A stretch of DNA of 64,000 nt from Pholis gunnellus (lineage: Eukaryota > Chordata > Actinopteri > Perciformes > Pholidae). The stretch's first letter is position 1, and each line of letters starts with the position of its first letter. The stretch covers positions 979,268 through 1,043,267 of the forward strand of contig OU342817.1 of the NCBI GenBank assembly GCA_910591455.2, given 5' to 3'. Shown here piece after piece: positions 1 to 11,824 of this stretch. A program made the translations under genes and the position numbers. The notes beneath the pieces are model-generated. The model did no database searches. It was not told the origin of the DNA and worked only from the letters and a program-made list of their open reading frames with translations.

Positions 1-1519
1 AAGAGACACAACAAGCTTCTCTGTGATGAAATAGTTCAGAACACGATGGACTTCAACTTTACTTACAAAAGTCACGCTTTCTTATTTCACCATCAAAGTC
101 CTGGATCAGTGAGCAAAATGCTCAGAAACAACCAGCGACCCGTCACGAACTAAAACAAGTCATATCTGACACGATGATCAGAGCCTTAAACCTGCCTTTG
201 ATCCCAAACTGACAATTTCATTCTGCGTCATGAGTACTTTTGTTTTTGGTACTTTAAGTATATTTTACATTTTTTACTCAAAGTTACTAGAAGGAACTTT
301 CATTTTGTGTTCCTATGTCATCCTCTTCACCAGACGGAGGAAGATGCTGGAGCTCAGTTCAGATATTCAGACTAAAAACAAACCAGAGACACTCACCTGT
401 AGATGCTGCAGTGATGAAGATGAGCTGCGATGAAGATGCTGCAGTGATGAAGATGAGCTGTGATGAAGATGAGCTGTTGGACCAGACGGTCTCCGGTCAG
501 AGAGGCTCTATAAGTAAACACTTGCTGTCCGTCACAGCCGCCCTCTGCCCTCGTCAGCCAATCAGGAGACCCGGCTGTGAACTTTGGCCAACCTACTCCT
601 CTTCCTCCTCCTCTTCCTCCTCTTCTTCCTCCTCCTCCTCCACGAACCGACATCCAGACAGACGGACCGACTTCCTGTGAATGAGCCGACTGAGAGGATT
701 GAAGCTGGTTCCCCTTCAGTCAGCACAACGAGTCGGATTAGAGCGAGACGCTGATGGAGAACACACACAACCACGACAAATAATATAATATAATATATGT
801 AAAAACACAAAGATATTATGCAAAAATGTACAATTCAGAGAAAGATTAACCCCCCAACAAAAAAGGTAAATAGATAATAAATTATAATTACAAAAACAAT
901 CTGAATCGGGATAATAATAATGATAATAATAATTAAAATGATAATAATCAAATACATATTAATATTAATAATAATTATGTTAATATTAATATGTATTTGA
1001 TTATTAATAATACTAGTAACAATAATAATAATAAATGACTGATCAAATACCTGAAGAAAATAACTGACAAAAAAAATCTCGGCTGTTAATATTTAAAAAC
1101 AAACGATCAATTTGAACACGTGTGCTTCTGTACGTGTGGGTTGTATCGCATTATACTGACAGGTGTTTCTGTTATTTTGTCACATTTTTTACGATATATA
1201 ATTAAAGTTGTGCTGGACAGTCTGGTCTATCTTTACAAAGCAGAGTCACAATGATGTGAACAGAAAACAGCAGAAGACAACGTAGTGAAGTCCTTGAGGT
1301 TTTGGGATATTTTCATCAACTTAAACTGCGCTATAAGTTATTTAGGTAATGTACGGTTTATAGTTTGTGTTAAAATTATGCTAGCACTCATTGAAAGGTT
1401 GCCTATCAACATTTTGTTTGTTTTTTAATGCAGCAAACTGCAAATAAATGCCGTTCACTTAGTCCCGCCCTACTGTGCTGTGATTGGTGGATCATCTGGC
1501 GATAGCGATGTGCTTTCCT
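1..1519. other. Non-genic flank, no supported gene
   Basis: I see no convincing exon here. The stretch holds a pyrimidine-rich CCT/TCT tract around 596-642, AT-rich sequence with ATA/AAT repeats around 780-1075, and a perfect 26-bp inverted repeat listed separately. Open frames across 230-810 follow the low-complexity tract and repeated GATGAAGATGA sequence and show no domain-like composition. Confidence 0.5.
942..1006. repeat. Perfect 26-bp inverted repeat (AT-rich hairpin)
   Basis: The arm at 942-967 is the exact reverse complement of the arm at 981-1006, with a 13-nt loop. The arms are AT-only apart from one central ATCAAATACAT-type segment, so the palindrome is more than a simple AT microsatellite. 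It could be the remnant of a foldback element or just a cruciform-prone site. Confidence 0.8.
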
Positions 1520-1870
1520 AGAAGTGGACGTTGTCATCGTGACGTCACTCATTGGTTTGTGGAACGATGTTTTGAAGCCAAGGATTTGTCACTTTGTCCG
1601 TCACCATCTTGGATATATTTTCTTTATCACGTGTAGCCCCGCCCCTAAAGCATCCCCTGCTTTATGGTCTGTGTGACTCTAAATGGACCATCATTTGCTA
1701 AATGAACATCATGCTGTATTGAAGAAGACTTGAAACTAGAGATTGAGACCATAAACTCATGTTTACAATGTTTACTGAGGTAATAAATCAAGAGAGAAGT
1801 AGAGTCATTTTCTCATAGACTTCTATACAACCAGAGGAGTCGCCCCCTGGTGGACACTAGAGAGAAGTAG
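1520..1870 (+). repeat. Dispersed teleost repeat, family A, copy 1
   Basis: This is one of four long copies of the same interspersed element in the window; the others are at 10025-10345, 14814-15207 (reverse) and 18960-19382. The shared core includes the blocks CTAAATGGACCATCATTT, AACATCATGCTGTATTGAAG and GAGGAGTCGCCCCCTGGTGG. It appears noncoding and non-autonomous, and I recognise it as a common teleost interspersed repeat without naming a formal family. The 3' end carries a CTCF-like core at 1839-1853. Confidence 0.75.
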
Positions 1871-2172
1871 TGTTGACCACCAGGTCTTCTGGTTAAAGGT
1901 CCTGTTTTCTTAGATATTATAAACTACGTCACTGACTCTAGTTTAGTCACATAGATTGATTTAATTTAGGTCTCCACCATGAATAAGGCTCCTAACTGAC
2001 TTTCCATTTAACATCATTTTCATGAGCAGCAGGTTTGATCCAGACCTCAGTTGGTGTGATGAGGTCTAAAGATAGACAGAGAGGTGCAGCTCTAATCCAG
2101 TGTTCTGCCCGTCAGCAGGTAAACAGACAGGATTACCTGCAGCGCATTCATCATCATTATTACACAGGAGAT

Positions 2173-2177
<5 letters not shown>

Positions 2178-2248
<71 letters not shown>
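2178..2248. repeat. (CA)n microsatellite
   Basis: An uninterrupted CA dinucleotide run of about 35 units, followed by a short CACACT-type degenerate tail. Confidence 0.97.
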
Positions 2249-2255
<7 letters not shown>

Positions 2256-2625
2256 CACAGGAGATAACACACAGTATGTAAACGTGTGTGGGATTAACTT
2301 TACTTTAAGCCTCTTTTATTCAGCATTCATGATCATTTATTGATAAAGGTTTGTGTTAAACATTAAAAAAAAACATTAATTACAATAAAAATTGTGAATG
2401 ACATGAGTTTCATCATCAGGCACTTTACCTTTAAAAAAACACATCCAAAAAACACCAAAAACCTAATTATTAGGTATCATAAAAACTTTATTTTGATAAT
2501 AATAAACTCCACACAGAATTACAGAATCACTAACCACCAATTTGTTTGTATTCTCTAGATTTAGGTTTCACAAAAAACTCTTTAAAAAAATAAGCAAATA
2601 TTTCAAAAGGACAAAAAAAGGACCA

Positions 2626-2790
2626 CATGTCCACATTTAAAGAGACATTATACTACATGTCCACATTTAAAGAGACATTATACTACATGTCCACATTTAA
2701 AGAGACATTATACTACATGTCCACATTTAAAGAGACATTATACTACATGTCCACATTTAAAGAGACATTATACTACATGTCCACATTCTA
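2626..2790. repeat. 30-bp tandem repeat, about 5.5 copies
   Basis: A 30-bp unit beginning ACATGTCCACATTTAAAGAG repeats head to tail five times plus a partial copy. The units are essentially identical, which indicates recent expansion. The period is a multiple of three, so an open frame runs through it, but it lies just beyond the 3' end of the minus-strand claudin and I see no reason to call it coding. Confidence 0.95.
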
Positions 2791-2893
2791 TGTCAGCAGA
2801 CGTGTTTGTTTCCAGTAATCATTACTTCGTGGGGACCGTCCTCCCATTTGGGGACAAACAGCTGGTCTCCTTATTTTTGGGGTTAAACTTCGT

Positions 2894-2899
2894 TTTATT
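2894..2899 (-). terminator. Polyadenylation signal of the claudin gene
   Basis: AATAAA on the minus strand, about 75 nt downstream of the claudin stop codon (2974-2976). It is the first canonical hexamer after the stop, so it is the likely 3' end signal, giving a short 3' UTR. Confidence 0.5.
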
Positions 2900-2973
2900 G
2901 GTTGACTGGACTCAGGACGTCAGGAAACCAATGTGAGACAGAACAACGTCCTTAAAAGCGTCCGGGTGTGCGT

Positions 2974-5900
2974 TCAGACGTAGGCTCTGGCTGAATCTGG
3001 ATCCGACTTGGCTGTAGCCGTGTAGACCCTCGGGGGCTTGTTTCCATAGAAACCGCTGCAAAGCAAGAGGCAGGAAGTTTTTCTTTGTATGAAAATGTAA
3101 TTTATTCAAAGGCTAAAGCTGCAGAGAGGAGGTTTTGTCGCCCCCTCTGGCTGTGAGAGTAATTACACAAACACAGTCGGCGCTGATGACGAACGCCCTT
3201 ATTATTGAAAAGATATGAATAACAAATTATACAATTCAACATTTTAAAATATGTATTATTCTATTAAAAATATAAATCAGAGAAAAAGTATTTTCCTCTG
3301 AAACCATTTGAGCTGCTCTTTAAAACCTCCTTTACATCTTTTCTTTGCTGACCTCCACTGGTTAAGCTGCAGTGATGTACAGGTGTACTCCAGGACGCTG
3401 TGACATCACTGATGGGTGTGGTTACAGGTGAAACTCCTCTGACCATACCCATCAGTGATGTCACAGGAGACTTTACTCACATGTTACCATTTAAAGAGAG
3501 AAGAACTCAGGTGTGTTCGTACCTTTTCTTTTCGTCAGGTCTCGCTCTCTTACAGGCGGAGCAGAGGAAACCTCCGCCCAGGATGGACAGACAGGCTCCG
3601 CCCCATCCCAGGTAGAGCCCAGTACTCAGCTCAAACCTGAAGACACACAACAAACAAACAACTGTTAACACACAACCACACTGCTAACACACAACACACA
3701 AACAACTGTTAACACACAACACACAAACAACTGTTAACACACAACACACAACCAACTGTTAACACACAACACACAACCAACTGTTAACACACAACACACA
3801 AACAACTGTTAACACAACACACAACCACACTGCTAACACACAAACAACTGTTAACACACGACACACAAACAACTGTTAACACACAACACACAAACAACTG
3901 TTAACACACAACACACAAACACACTGTTAACACACAACACACAAACACACTGTTAATACACAACACACAAACACACTGTTAATACACAACACACTGTTAA
4001 TACACAACACACAAACAACTGTTAACACACAACCACAATGCTAACACACAACACACAAACACACTGTTAATACACAAGCTGCAAACACACTGTTAACACA
4101 CAACACACAGTGAGACAACACACAAAAACCCTGCAAACACAAACAAACCTGCAAACACGCAACCTGCAAACACACAACTACAAACACACAACCTAAAAAC
4201 ATACGACCTGCAAACACACAACTACAAACACACAACCTGCAAACACACAACTACAAACACACAACCTGCAAACACACGACCTGCAAACACACAACTACAA
4301 ACACACAACCTGCAAACACACACACACAACCTGCAAACACACAACTACAAACACACAACTACAAACACACAACATGCAAACACACAACTACAAACACACA
4401 ACATGCAAACACACAACTACAAACATGTCACTCTGTCGGTCTGAACTCGTGTTGTGTGTCTTGTGTCGACTCACTTCACTCCACCGAAGAACGGGTTGTG
4501 GAAGTCCTGCACGACTCTGTAGGCGTACCAGGAGACGGCTATCATGCAGAACAGACCTACAACACACACAAACATGAAAACACAATAACACCAAACTCCT
4601 CTTTGCTCTTCTACCTGCTTCTGGTCATTCTGGTCATTTTGAAAAAGAAAACTATAAAACTATAAAAAATAATCCATTTACTGAAGTATGTAAACTAAGT
4701 TTGAAAGGTGCAGAAGAAAGCTTGTGTGCTCTGGACAATATATACGTATATACGTATATATACGTATATATATATATATATATATACATACAGTATATTT
4801 AGTTTTTCAGTCTTTGCCGTGGCGGACTCACCTGCGAATATGCTCAGGACGCCTCCGCCGACGGCGATCTTGGCCTTGGACTGGTCGGTGGTCGAGCCGA
4901 TCTTGATGCACTTCAGCCCGAGCAGAGACACGATCATGGAGCCGAGGCCGAGCAGCAGAGACATGATCATCAGGGCGCGACTCGCCTGGATGTGCGCTGC
5001 AGAGAGGGAACGGTTCATGATCTCAGCCTGAAGAGTAACAATCTGCAAACTGCACCTCTAAACATAACGATGGAACAGGAAGAGCTGCAAACACAAACTG
5101 ACTTTAGAGCACATTCTGGGGACAAAAGGGAATTTAAGAGGAAAATCTGCGTTCACGAGGTTAACAAGTCTGCAACTTTTATGATTATATATGGAAAACT
5201 ATATTATATTATATATTATATTTTAAATAATACATCAAATTGAATGTATATATATATATACGGCCAGTATTTATTTATTGTGACAATTTCTTAATCATTT
5301 ATATTTAAACCAATATTATTCTAATCTAAGGAAACATTTATTGATTATAAAGTCTTCTGGTTCTTTAAACTGAACCAGAAGACTGACGACAGTAGAATAA
5401 GTTTCAATCTCGTGTTTCTGTCCTAAAGTGTCTTTTTTTTTTAAAGGAAAAGAAAAATCAGAACTTCGTATAAGTTTATATTACAGAAGAAAGAGAGAAG
5501 GAGGAACTGCTACACTCGGCTGCTGCTGAGTCAATTATTGACTCGATGCCCTCTCATGATCATAGAAACCAGCCACTCCTCTTTATGAGTTTCACGCTGC
5601 CAACAACAGAAGAAGAAGGGCTGAACCATGAATCACACGGTGGAATATGATCACATTTAAGATTGGTGTCTTCTCTTGAGCATTTTTTATTTTCAGTTGA
5701 ACTCTCACAGAACTCTACTCAGCTAATACAACTCTCACTCTTCAATCTCACAGAACTTTATCCCCAAAGGGCTGAAATATGACGAACACGAGCTGAGGTT
5801 TGAGGAAATGCGTCTACAACGTGTACAAGACACCAATGATATTTGAGATGTTAAAATATGTGTAAATTTAAGGGGAAAATCTTTGAAACTAGGAAACAAT

Positions 5901-7322
5901 AAGGAAAAATAAAGATGTAAAAATAAATAAATTACATTATGAAAATAAAATAATAATAACTACACAAAACAATGTGTAATATATCTGCAGAAAAATTATT
6001 TAATATAAATATTTTTTAATATATACTAAAATATATCCAGAAATAAATGTGAAAATAAATGTGAAAATAAATGAAAATGCTTATAAATATTATTTTATTT
6101 GTTGTTATTTGTCTTGATATTTCCAGATGTACTCATCATACAGTTCCACAACTTTTATTTACTTAATTATTCTTTTATTTATTTGTCTTTATAATAATCT
6201 TAGTTAAAGCCATGTTTACATCGAACCTGAGTGAGTAAAGATTCAACAGCATGAAGCCAAACAAAGTGAGAATAAAGTGAATATAAAGTGAATATAAAGT
6301 GAATATAAAGTGAATATAAAGTGAATATAAAGTGAATATAAAGACGAGTGTTTCCCTCCATTTTACGAACAGTCGAGGCTCAAAATGGCGTCCAGAAGAT
6401 AATCTTATGACACGTCATGAGAGGAAGAACAACGTAGAGACAAACTGACTTCACTCATATTTACTATGAAATTAAAAATCATGTTTTGTATGAAGTCGTG
6501 TTTTCTTTACAACAAACGGTCGAACTAACTGCTCTTCATTCTGTTGTCCGTGAATCCTCCGACCTTTGGACGAGTGTTTCTGAGATGCTGCCACATGGCC
6601 GTCGGCCCGTTTACTGCACGACGGAGTCAGTCTCAGAAGAATTACCAAGAAAAACAAGTCTAATGAGAGTTAAAGGCTCCACTGATCAATGAACAGAAGG
6701 AGTTTAGAGTTAATTCATCTTTATTAAAGCTGATAACTGATTTCCTTCAGCAGCTTTATGACGTCACGTGTACGAGGAAGTCGAGCTCAATGAGTCACGA
6801 CTTCACTCTGAAAATGTATTTATTTCTTAAAAAAAGGGAAGAAAACCTTCCAAACCTTTGACATTATTTAATTTATAATTTATTTCTACATCAAATCATA
6901 TTTAAAGTTGAGCTTCTCACAGCTCCTCACATATGAATACGTTGGGAGTATCTGTCTCCCTTTATTCGTCCTTATATCCCGTTTTATTTATTCATCTTTC
7001 ATCTATATTTGTGTTTTATATCAAAGACATGTTTTCTTTCTCTTTGTTCTCTAACAGAATATCAGGTTCTTTAGATCTCGGTGGGTTCGGGGGTTCTCGT
7101 CTTACCGGGGAGGGCGAGCAGCGACTCGAAGTCTCGGCACTCGGCGATGCCGGCGCTGTTCTCGGCGCAGGAGTGCCACAAGTTCTCAAACTGCCTCTGG
7201 GAGATGATGACGCTGCCGGACACGGTGGAGATCTTCCAGTAGTCGTTAGCCAACGCGGAGCCGGTGATCAGCCAGCTGATGAGGCACATCACGAACCCGG
7301 TCGCTTCCACAGCCGTCGACAT
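2974..7322 (-). CDS. cldn15l: Claudin of the claudin-15/10 group, five coding exons
   Basis: Tight-junction tetraspan protein that forms paracellular ion barriers or channels. Coding exons on the minus strand are 7322-7106, 4996-4832, 4556-4475, 3636-3523 and 3055-2974. All introns are GT-AG and phases agree, giving 219 aa. The first extracellular loop has the claudin signature W29, N47-L48-W49, C52 and C62. Four hydrophobic segments lie near residues 8-25, 78-100, 115-140 and 160-185. The protein ends in AYV, a PDZ-binding tail that fits ZO-1 binding. The loop resembles claudin-15 and claudin-10; residue 64 is Asp as in pore-forming claudin-15, but position 55 is Asn with Glu at 54. The short exon 5 was missed by any simple ORF view but its splice sites and AYV ending support it. 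The exact teleost paralogue (cldn15la, 15lb or 10-like) is not certain. Confidence 0.88.
3650..4432. repeat. Degenerate ACACAC-type minisatellite in claudin introns 3
   Basis: Roughly 780 bp built from variants of a unit containing AACACACAACACACAAACAACTGTT-like words (shown here only as a mixture), grading at about 4100 into a second unit with CTGCAAACACACAACTACAAA words. It fills most of the claudin intron between exons 3 and 4. The unit length is irregular. Confidence 0.85.
4739..4795. repeat. TATACG/TA alternating tract in claudin intron 2
   Basis: A purine-pyrimidine alternating AT-rich tract with repeated TATACGTATA words, only about 40 bp from the exon 2 donor at 4831-4826. Simple repeat; no function inferred. 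Confidence 0.7.
6262..6343. repeat. 11-bp tandem repeat in claudin intron 1
   Basis: The unit AAAGTGAATAT repeats about seven times with almost no divergence. It lies in the 2.1-kb first intron (4997-7105) of the claudin gene; the rest of that intron is AT-rich and shows no other feature. Confidence 0.9.
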
Positions 7323-7600
7323 GGTTGGAGATGCTCGGAGTCAAAATAAATCCCAAAGGCCTGGTTCTCCCTCGGGTGAAGTCAGGATCAGGTTTCGTTG
7401 GAGGCTCTGGTCTCTCTCCTGCAGGTTGTTAATCTGACGTCTGTGGCTCTAACGGGGAGAACTTTACCCTCAACCAGGGGCCATAAACCGCCCGGAGCCG
7501 CTCCCTCAAGTTCCCTCCACCGCCTGCTGCTCAGTATTGATCATGATGATGATGATGATGACGATGATGATGACAGGGACAGTGTTCCACCACACCTCAA
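7323..7600 (-). promoter_or_regulatory. Claudin 5' UTR and promoter region
   Basis: Sequence immediately upstream of the claudin start codon on the minus strand. It contains a (GAT)n/(ATC)n tract at about 7541-7576. I see no canonical TATA box, so the transcription start cannot be placed. Confidence 0.35.
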
Positions 7601-7734
7601 ACAACCTTGAAAACCATCCACGGGTGTTTGTGTAGACTGTCTAGTCCTGCTTTGTCTTCTGGAGTCAAACAGAAAAAAGCTGCAGGAAACACGACAGCAG
7701 AGTCACATCAGTAAACTTCAATGTGGGGAAAAGC

Positions 7735-7835
7735 TCTGGAGGAAACATGACAGTCCAGGTACAGAGGAGGTCCAGGTGCAGAGGAGGTCCAGGTGCAGAG
7801 GAGGTCCAGGTGCAGAGGAGGTCCAGGTGGACGGA
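7735..7835. repeat. 14-bp tandem repeat
   Basis: The unit GAGGTCCAGGTGCA repeats about five times with minor variation. It lies in the intergenic space between the divergent claudin and il20rb genes. Confidence 0.8.
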
Positions 7836-7989
7836 TGGGTCCAACAAAAGCAGGACCTTCACCCAGGTTACTGCTGTTCGTGTGAAAACCAACACACATT
7901 TGGGGCTTTTAATAACGTCACAAACTTCTTTTAAAGTTTTACCAAACGGAACCGAGTATTTTTGTTTTGATATTTGTATCAATCACAAA

Positions 7990-8062
7990 CTGTGTGTGAG
8001 AAATAGACGTAGTCGTCGTGACGTCATCGATTGGTTCGTGGACATTTTGAAGTTCTGTTTAA
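7990..8062 (+). repeat. Fragment of dispersed repeat family A
   Basis: Contains CGTGACGTCATCGATTGG and GTTCGTGGACATTTTGAAG, matching the 5' part of copy 1 at 1536-1580. Only the 5' end of the element is present. Confidence 0.5.
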
Positions 8063-8519
8063 ACGGAGTACAAAGCTCAGCTGCAGACACAGACCAGGCT
8101 CCTCTGAAGATATTGGTTTGATACTTTGCGTTTCCAACTCAATATCTCCAGAGCGTTGTAAAAGTTAACATTCACTGACAAAGGGATAGATAGAAACACA
8201 TGTCACAACATGTTTTTATTGAAATATTCTGCTGCAAATCATATTTGTTGGCGTTTAGCCTTTAAAAGAAATCCACATCTTCGATCAGACACACAACTTT
8301 ATCAACAGGGCGGTCCAGCAGCAATCTAACAGCTCCATGAATTACATAATATTACATAATATAAAAACACTAACGTGTTGACGGCGTTGATCCAATAGAA
8401 GACTTTGTAGAAGGCCGGTGTGTCTCCTACAGACACTGAACGATGTCTCGCTGCCTCTGTTTGACCAATGAGAACGGGTCGGTTCGGTTTGAGTTGTTGG
8501 TCCGTCAGCAAGGTTTCGA

Positions 8520-8660
8520 TGATGTTTATTCCCTTTTTTTGGGGAGTTTTTCCTTTCCCCTTGTGAGGGTCCCGGGTTGTACAGATTGTGAAGCCCTCTG
8601 AGGCTTTTGTTAGGCTACACAAATAGAATTCAGTAGAACTGGTTGGATACACACATTCTT
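8520..8660 (+). repeat. Dispersed repeat tail (GTGAAGCCCTCTGAGGC type)
   Basis: Contains GTTTTTCCTTTCCCCTTGTG, then TGTGAAGCCCTCTGAGGC and GGCTACACAAATAGAATT. From memory this resembles the 3' tail of a very common teleost retroposon-like repeat ending in ACAAATAAAATTG. The antisense open frame across it (8326-8757) is therefore unlikely to be a gene. Confidence 0.5.
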
Positions 8661-9053
8661 TTTCACTTGAACGGCCTTGGCAGAGGTCTGCACTCAACGA
8701 ATGCTGTTCTAGTTCAGAGAAACAGAACAAACACAAAGAATATAAAATATTCAACACGTTGCATAATATCTAAGAAGCTGTGATCAAACGTATAAAACAG
8801 AGAACACAGACATTCCATTCGTACAAATGGAAATATTTAAATGAGGTGAAAGAGAAACTGAAATAACCAGCAGCAGTTATTGCTGCGAAACGCAGATAAA
8901 CATTTATTGCAACGTCAGTGAAATCATCAGTTTTACAGCTTCACTCTTTTCTGACTTCATTCTGCTACAAACTGAAGTTCACCTGAAACATTCATTTCTC
9001 TCTTTAGTGTTCACATTAGCTTTAGCATTAGCACTGGTTATCCTCCCTTGTGT

Positions 9054-9054
<1 letters not shown>

Positions 9055-9102
<48 letters not shown>
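9055..9102. repeat. (CA)n microsatellite
   Basis: Uninterrupted CA run of 24 units in the claudin-il20rb intergenic region. The remainder of 8.7-10.0 kb is AT-rich with no exon that I can support. Confidence 0.97.
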
Positions 9103-9104
<2 letters not shown>

Positions 9105-10024
9105 CAAACACACTTCTACACACAAACACAACTCACCTCATTGAATTAACAATCAGGTAGAAAAGAGAAACAAACATTAAGCCAAACACACAATTAATTC
9201 CTCAAGAATTCAAAGCAAACTTGATTGTTTTCCCTTATTCATACGAATAAATATTAATTATTATGAAGCATGAATCCTTGTCTGATTATATATTCATCCA
9301 TCCTGCATATTCACATGTTTGATTCCAAGAAAAACGGTATTAAAATACACTTTTCATTCACAGTTTACACAAACACAAATGATGTTTCCTGCAATGTTAT
9401 GTGAGATATTGTTTAAAACTAAATCTCTAACTTTCTCTCCACACTTTGCTCTTTCTGTTTCATCTTCTCTTCCAGGGAACGAGTTCATGAACGCTGAGAG
9501 GAAAAGAGAAGTCCGTCTCCACACAGGAAGTAGAACAATAAACATGTTTGTGCCCAAATAAGGAGCTCCAGCATCACCTCTTCATCAGTGTGTTGCTTTA
9601 AATGTGGAAGACACAGAATGATGCAGTTATTGAACCATAATTCACCTCAACTTACTGCTGCATTGTGTGTCTTATTGATTTGACACGAGTGAACATATTA
9701 CACATGTTTTGATGCGGTCATTTGAATAAACACTGAACGGTGTTGGTTTGTGTCTGAAACAAAGGAGGAGAGATCAGTTGGCAGGTTGAGTGAGTTCTGT
9801 GTTTTACAGCTTTATGGTTGGAGACGGTTAATGTTTGATCACCGTGAGAGTCCAAAGTCTGTCTCTCTACAGAGAAGCAGTAAAACCTTATTGTCATCAG
9901 ACTGAAGAGTGTTGAATCAAATATAACACACAGATCCACATGTACACGTGTGTTTAAAGGAGAAAATACTTTGAATAAACTGCAGCGTGAATATCAGGTG
10001 ATGGAGTTCAGTGTTGCTCACTAG

Positions 10025-10345
10025 AGAGTAGTCATGGAGGCGTCACCCGTTAGTTTGTGGACTGATGTTTTTGTCCGTCGCCATATTAGTGTTTTTAACA
10101 ACCAGTGAACAGGAAGTGACCATATCTGGACTGAGGAGGAGACTCTAAATGGACCATCATTTACTAAATGAACATCATGCTGTATTGAAGAAGACTTGAA
10201 ACTAGAGATTGAGACCATAAACTCATGTTTACAATGTTTACTGAGGTAATAAATCAAGAGAGAAGTAGAGTCATTTTCTCATAGACTTCTATAGAACCAG
10301 AGGAGTCGCCCCCTGGTGGACACTAGAGAGAATGCAGCTTTAACA
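10025..10345 (+). repeat. Dispersed repeat family A, copy 2
   Basis: Shares with the other copies the blocks GTTTGTGGACTGATGTTTTT, AACCAGTGAACAGGAAGTGA, ATGGACCATCATTTACTAAA and the 3' end GAATGCAGCTTTAACAC. It lacks the internal segment with the GCCCCGCCC word seen in copies 1, 3 and 4, so it carries an internal deletion. A CTCF-like core lies at 10305-10319. Confidence 0.8.
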
Positions 10346-11128
10346 CATCAGGTTGTCTCCTTGTTAAACAGCAGCTCTGCTCTCACACCGCTGGAACAGA
10401 TTTTTGATATTTTAAATGGTGAACATGACGCGGCGGCAGGAGGCGGTGACAAAAAGCAGAAGTCACAGAAATGTTTACATCCTGTTCGATCCTTCTGTAT
10501 CATTTTGAATTTCACAAACATGAGACTGAGCCGAATATCTAGTGTTAAATATTACAATTACACAGAGAATTGTGATTTTATACAGAGTGTTTGTTGTCAA
10601 AACCAAGTTATTACACAGTTATCTAATGTCAGCTAGTGTCGTCCATGCTTCATGCCCTCTGGAGCCCTGCAGCTCTACAGGCCCCGTGCAGAGCTCACCA
10701 GGTGTTTCACCTGTAAATCAGCCTCACAGGTGACAGCCGACGCCCGGAGGCGGCCGAACAACGAGTCGGACCGGCTGAGCGGCTCCAGGATGAAGCCTCT
10801 CAGCATCCAGACAGACACACCTGCTTTCTCTCCTCAGAGCCGCGACGGATCCGCAGCCACGCTCACATGTGCTTCTGCTCTAAACCATCGACGGAGACTC
10901 TGGATCGTGTGCACCTTAAACTGAAAGATTAACTGGATATAATAACTGGATTATTGTTGTTTCACCTCTTGGATCCAGAAACTTGCACCGCATGAAAAGG
11001 ACAAAAAGCAAAGGTTTCTTTGGCGAGTGATCTGGATTATATGTTGTGGATCAGTTTTTCATGCAACATGGTGGACCTGACGTGAGCAGATCTTCCTTTT
11101 CTTTACCCTGCTGCTGCTGCTGCTGGTG

Positions 11129-11785
11129 ATGATGATGAAGATGATGATGATGATGATGATGGTGGTCCTGCTGGACTTTACAACCTGTGAGTTTCCTTTA
11201 ACACTCAGCTGACACAGATACAGTCTGTTTCTGCTTTAACACTCAGATCAGGAGAAGAGAGAAAGAGAGATGTGCAGTTAATAAATGAATAAATACTCGA
11301 GTACTTTGACAGATTTAACACATCCGCCTGTTTTCATACAGGAAATATAGAATAATATCTCATTTATCTTTTAATTATCAGTGATATTGAATGCACCACC
11401 AAGAAGTAATGTCACCGGATAAAATAATAATCTAAAATGTTTTTTAAAAAATTGAATAATTATCTACATCAAACTTTATCTTAATAATAATATAACTTTG
11501 AAGAAAAATATTATTTTTGTAATTGTTATGACTGATTTCTTTTTTCATTTTTAAATTATTAATAATTATTTTTAAGGTTAGTGAAGTAAAGAAGAAAAAA
11601 CAAAATCACACATAAAATAAGTCGAAGACTGTAAGTGACACAAATAAATAAAATAAATAACATAAATAAAATAAATAAAATAAATAAAATAAAATAAAAT
11701 AAAATAAAATAAATAAATAAATAAATAAATAAAATAAATAAAATAAATAAAATAAATAAAATAAATAAAATAAAATAAAATAAAA

Positions 11786-11824
<39 letters not shown>

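Noticed and set aside
315..680. Open frame with a long serine run
   Set aside because: It arises from the TCC/TCT tract and repeated GATGAAGATGA sequence; no domain and no splice context.
2626..2790. A repetitive small protein of 10-residue units
   Set aside because: It follows from a 30-bp tandem repeat whose period is a multiple of three; no exon structure supports it.
8326..8757. 143-codon minus-strand frame
   Set aside because: It crosses a common teleost repeat tail (8520-8660), so it is most likely noncoding.
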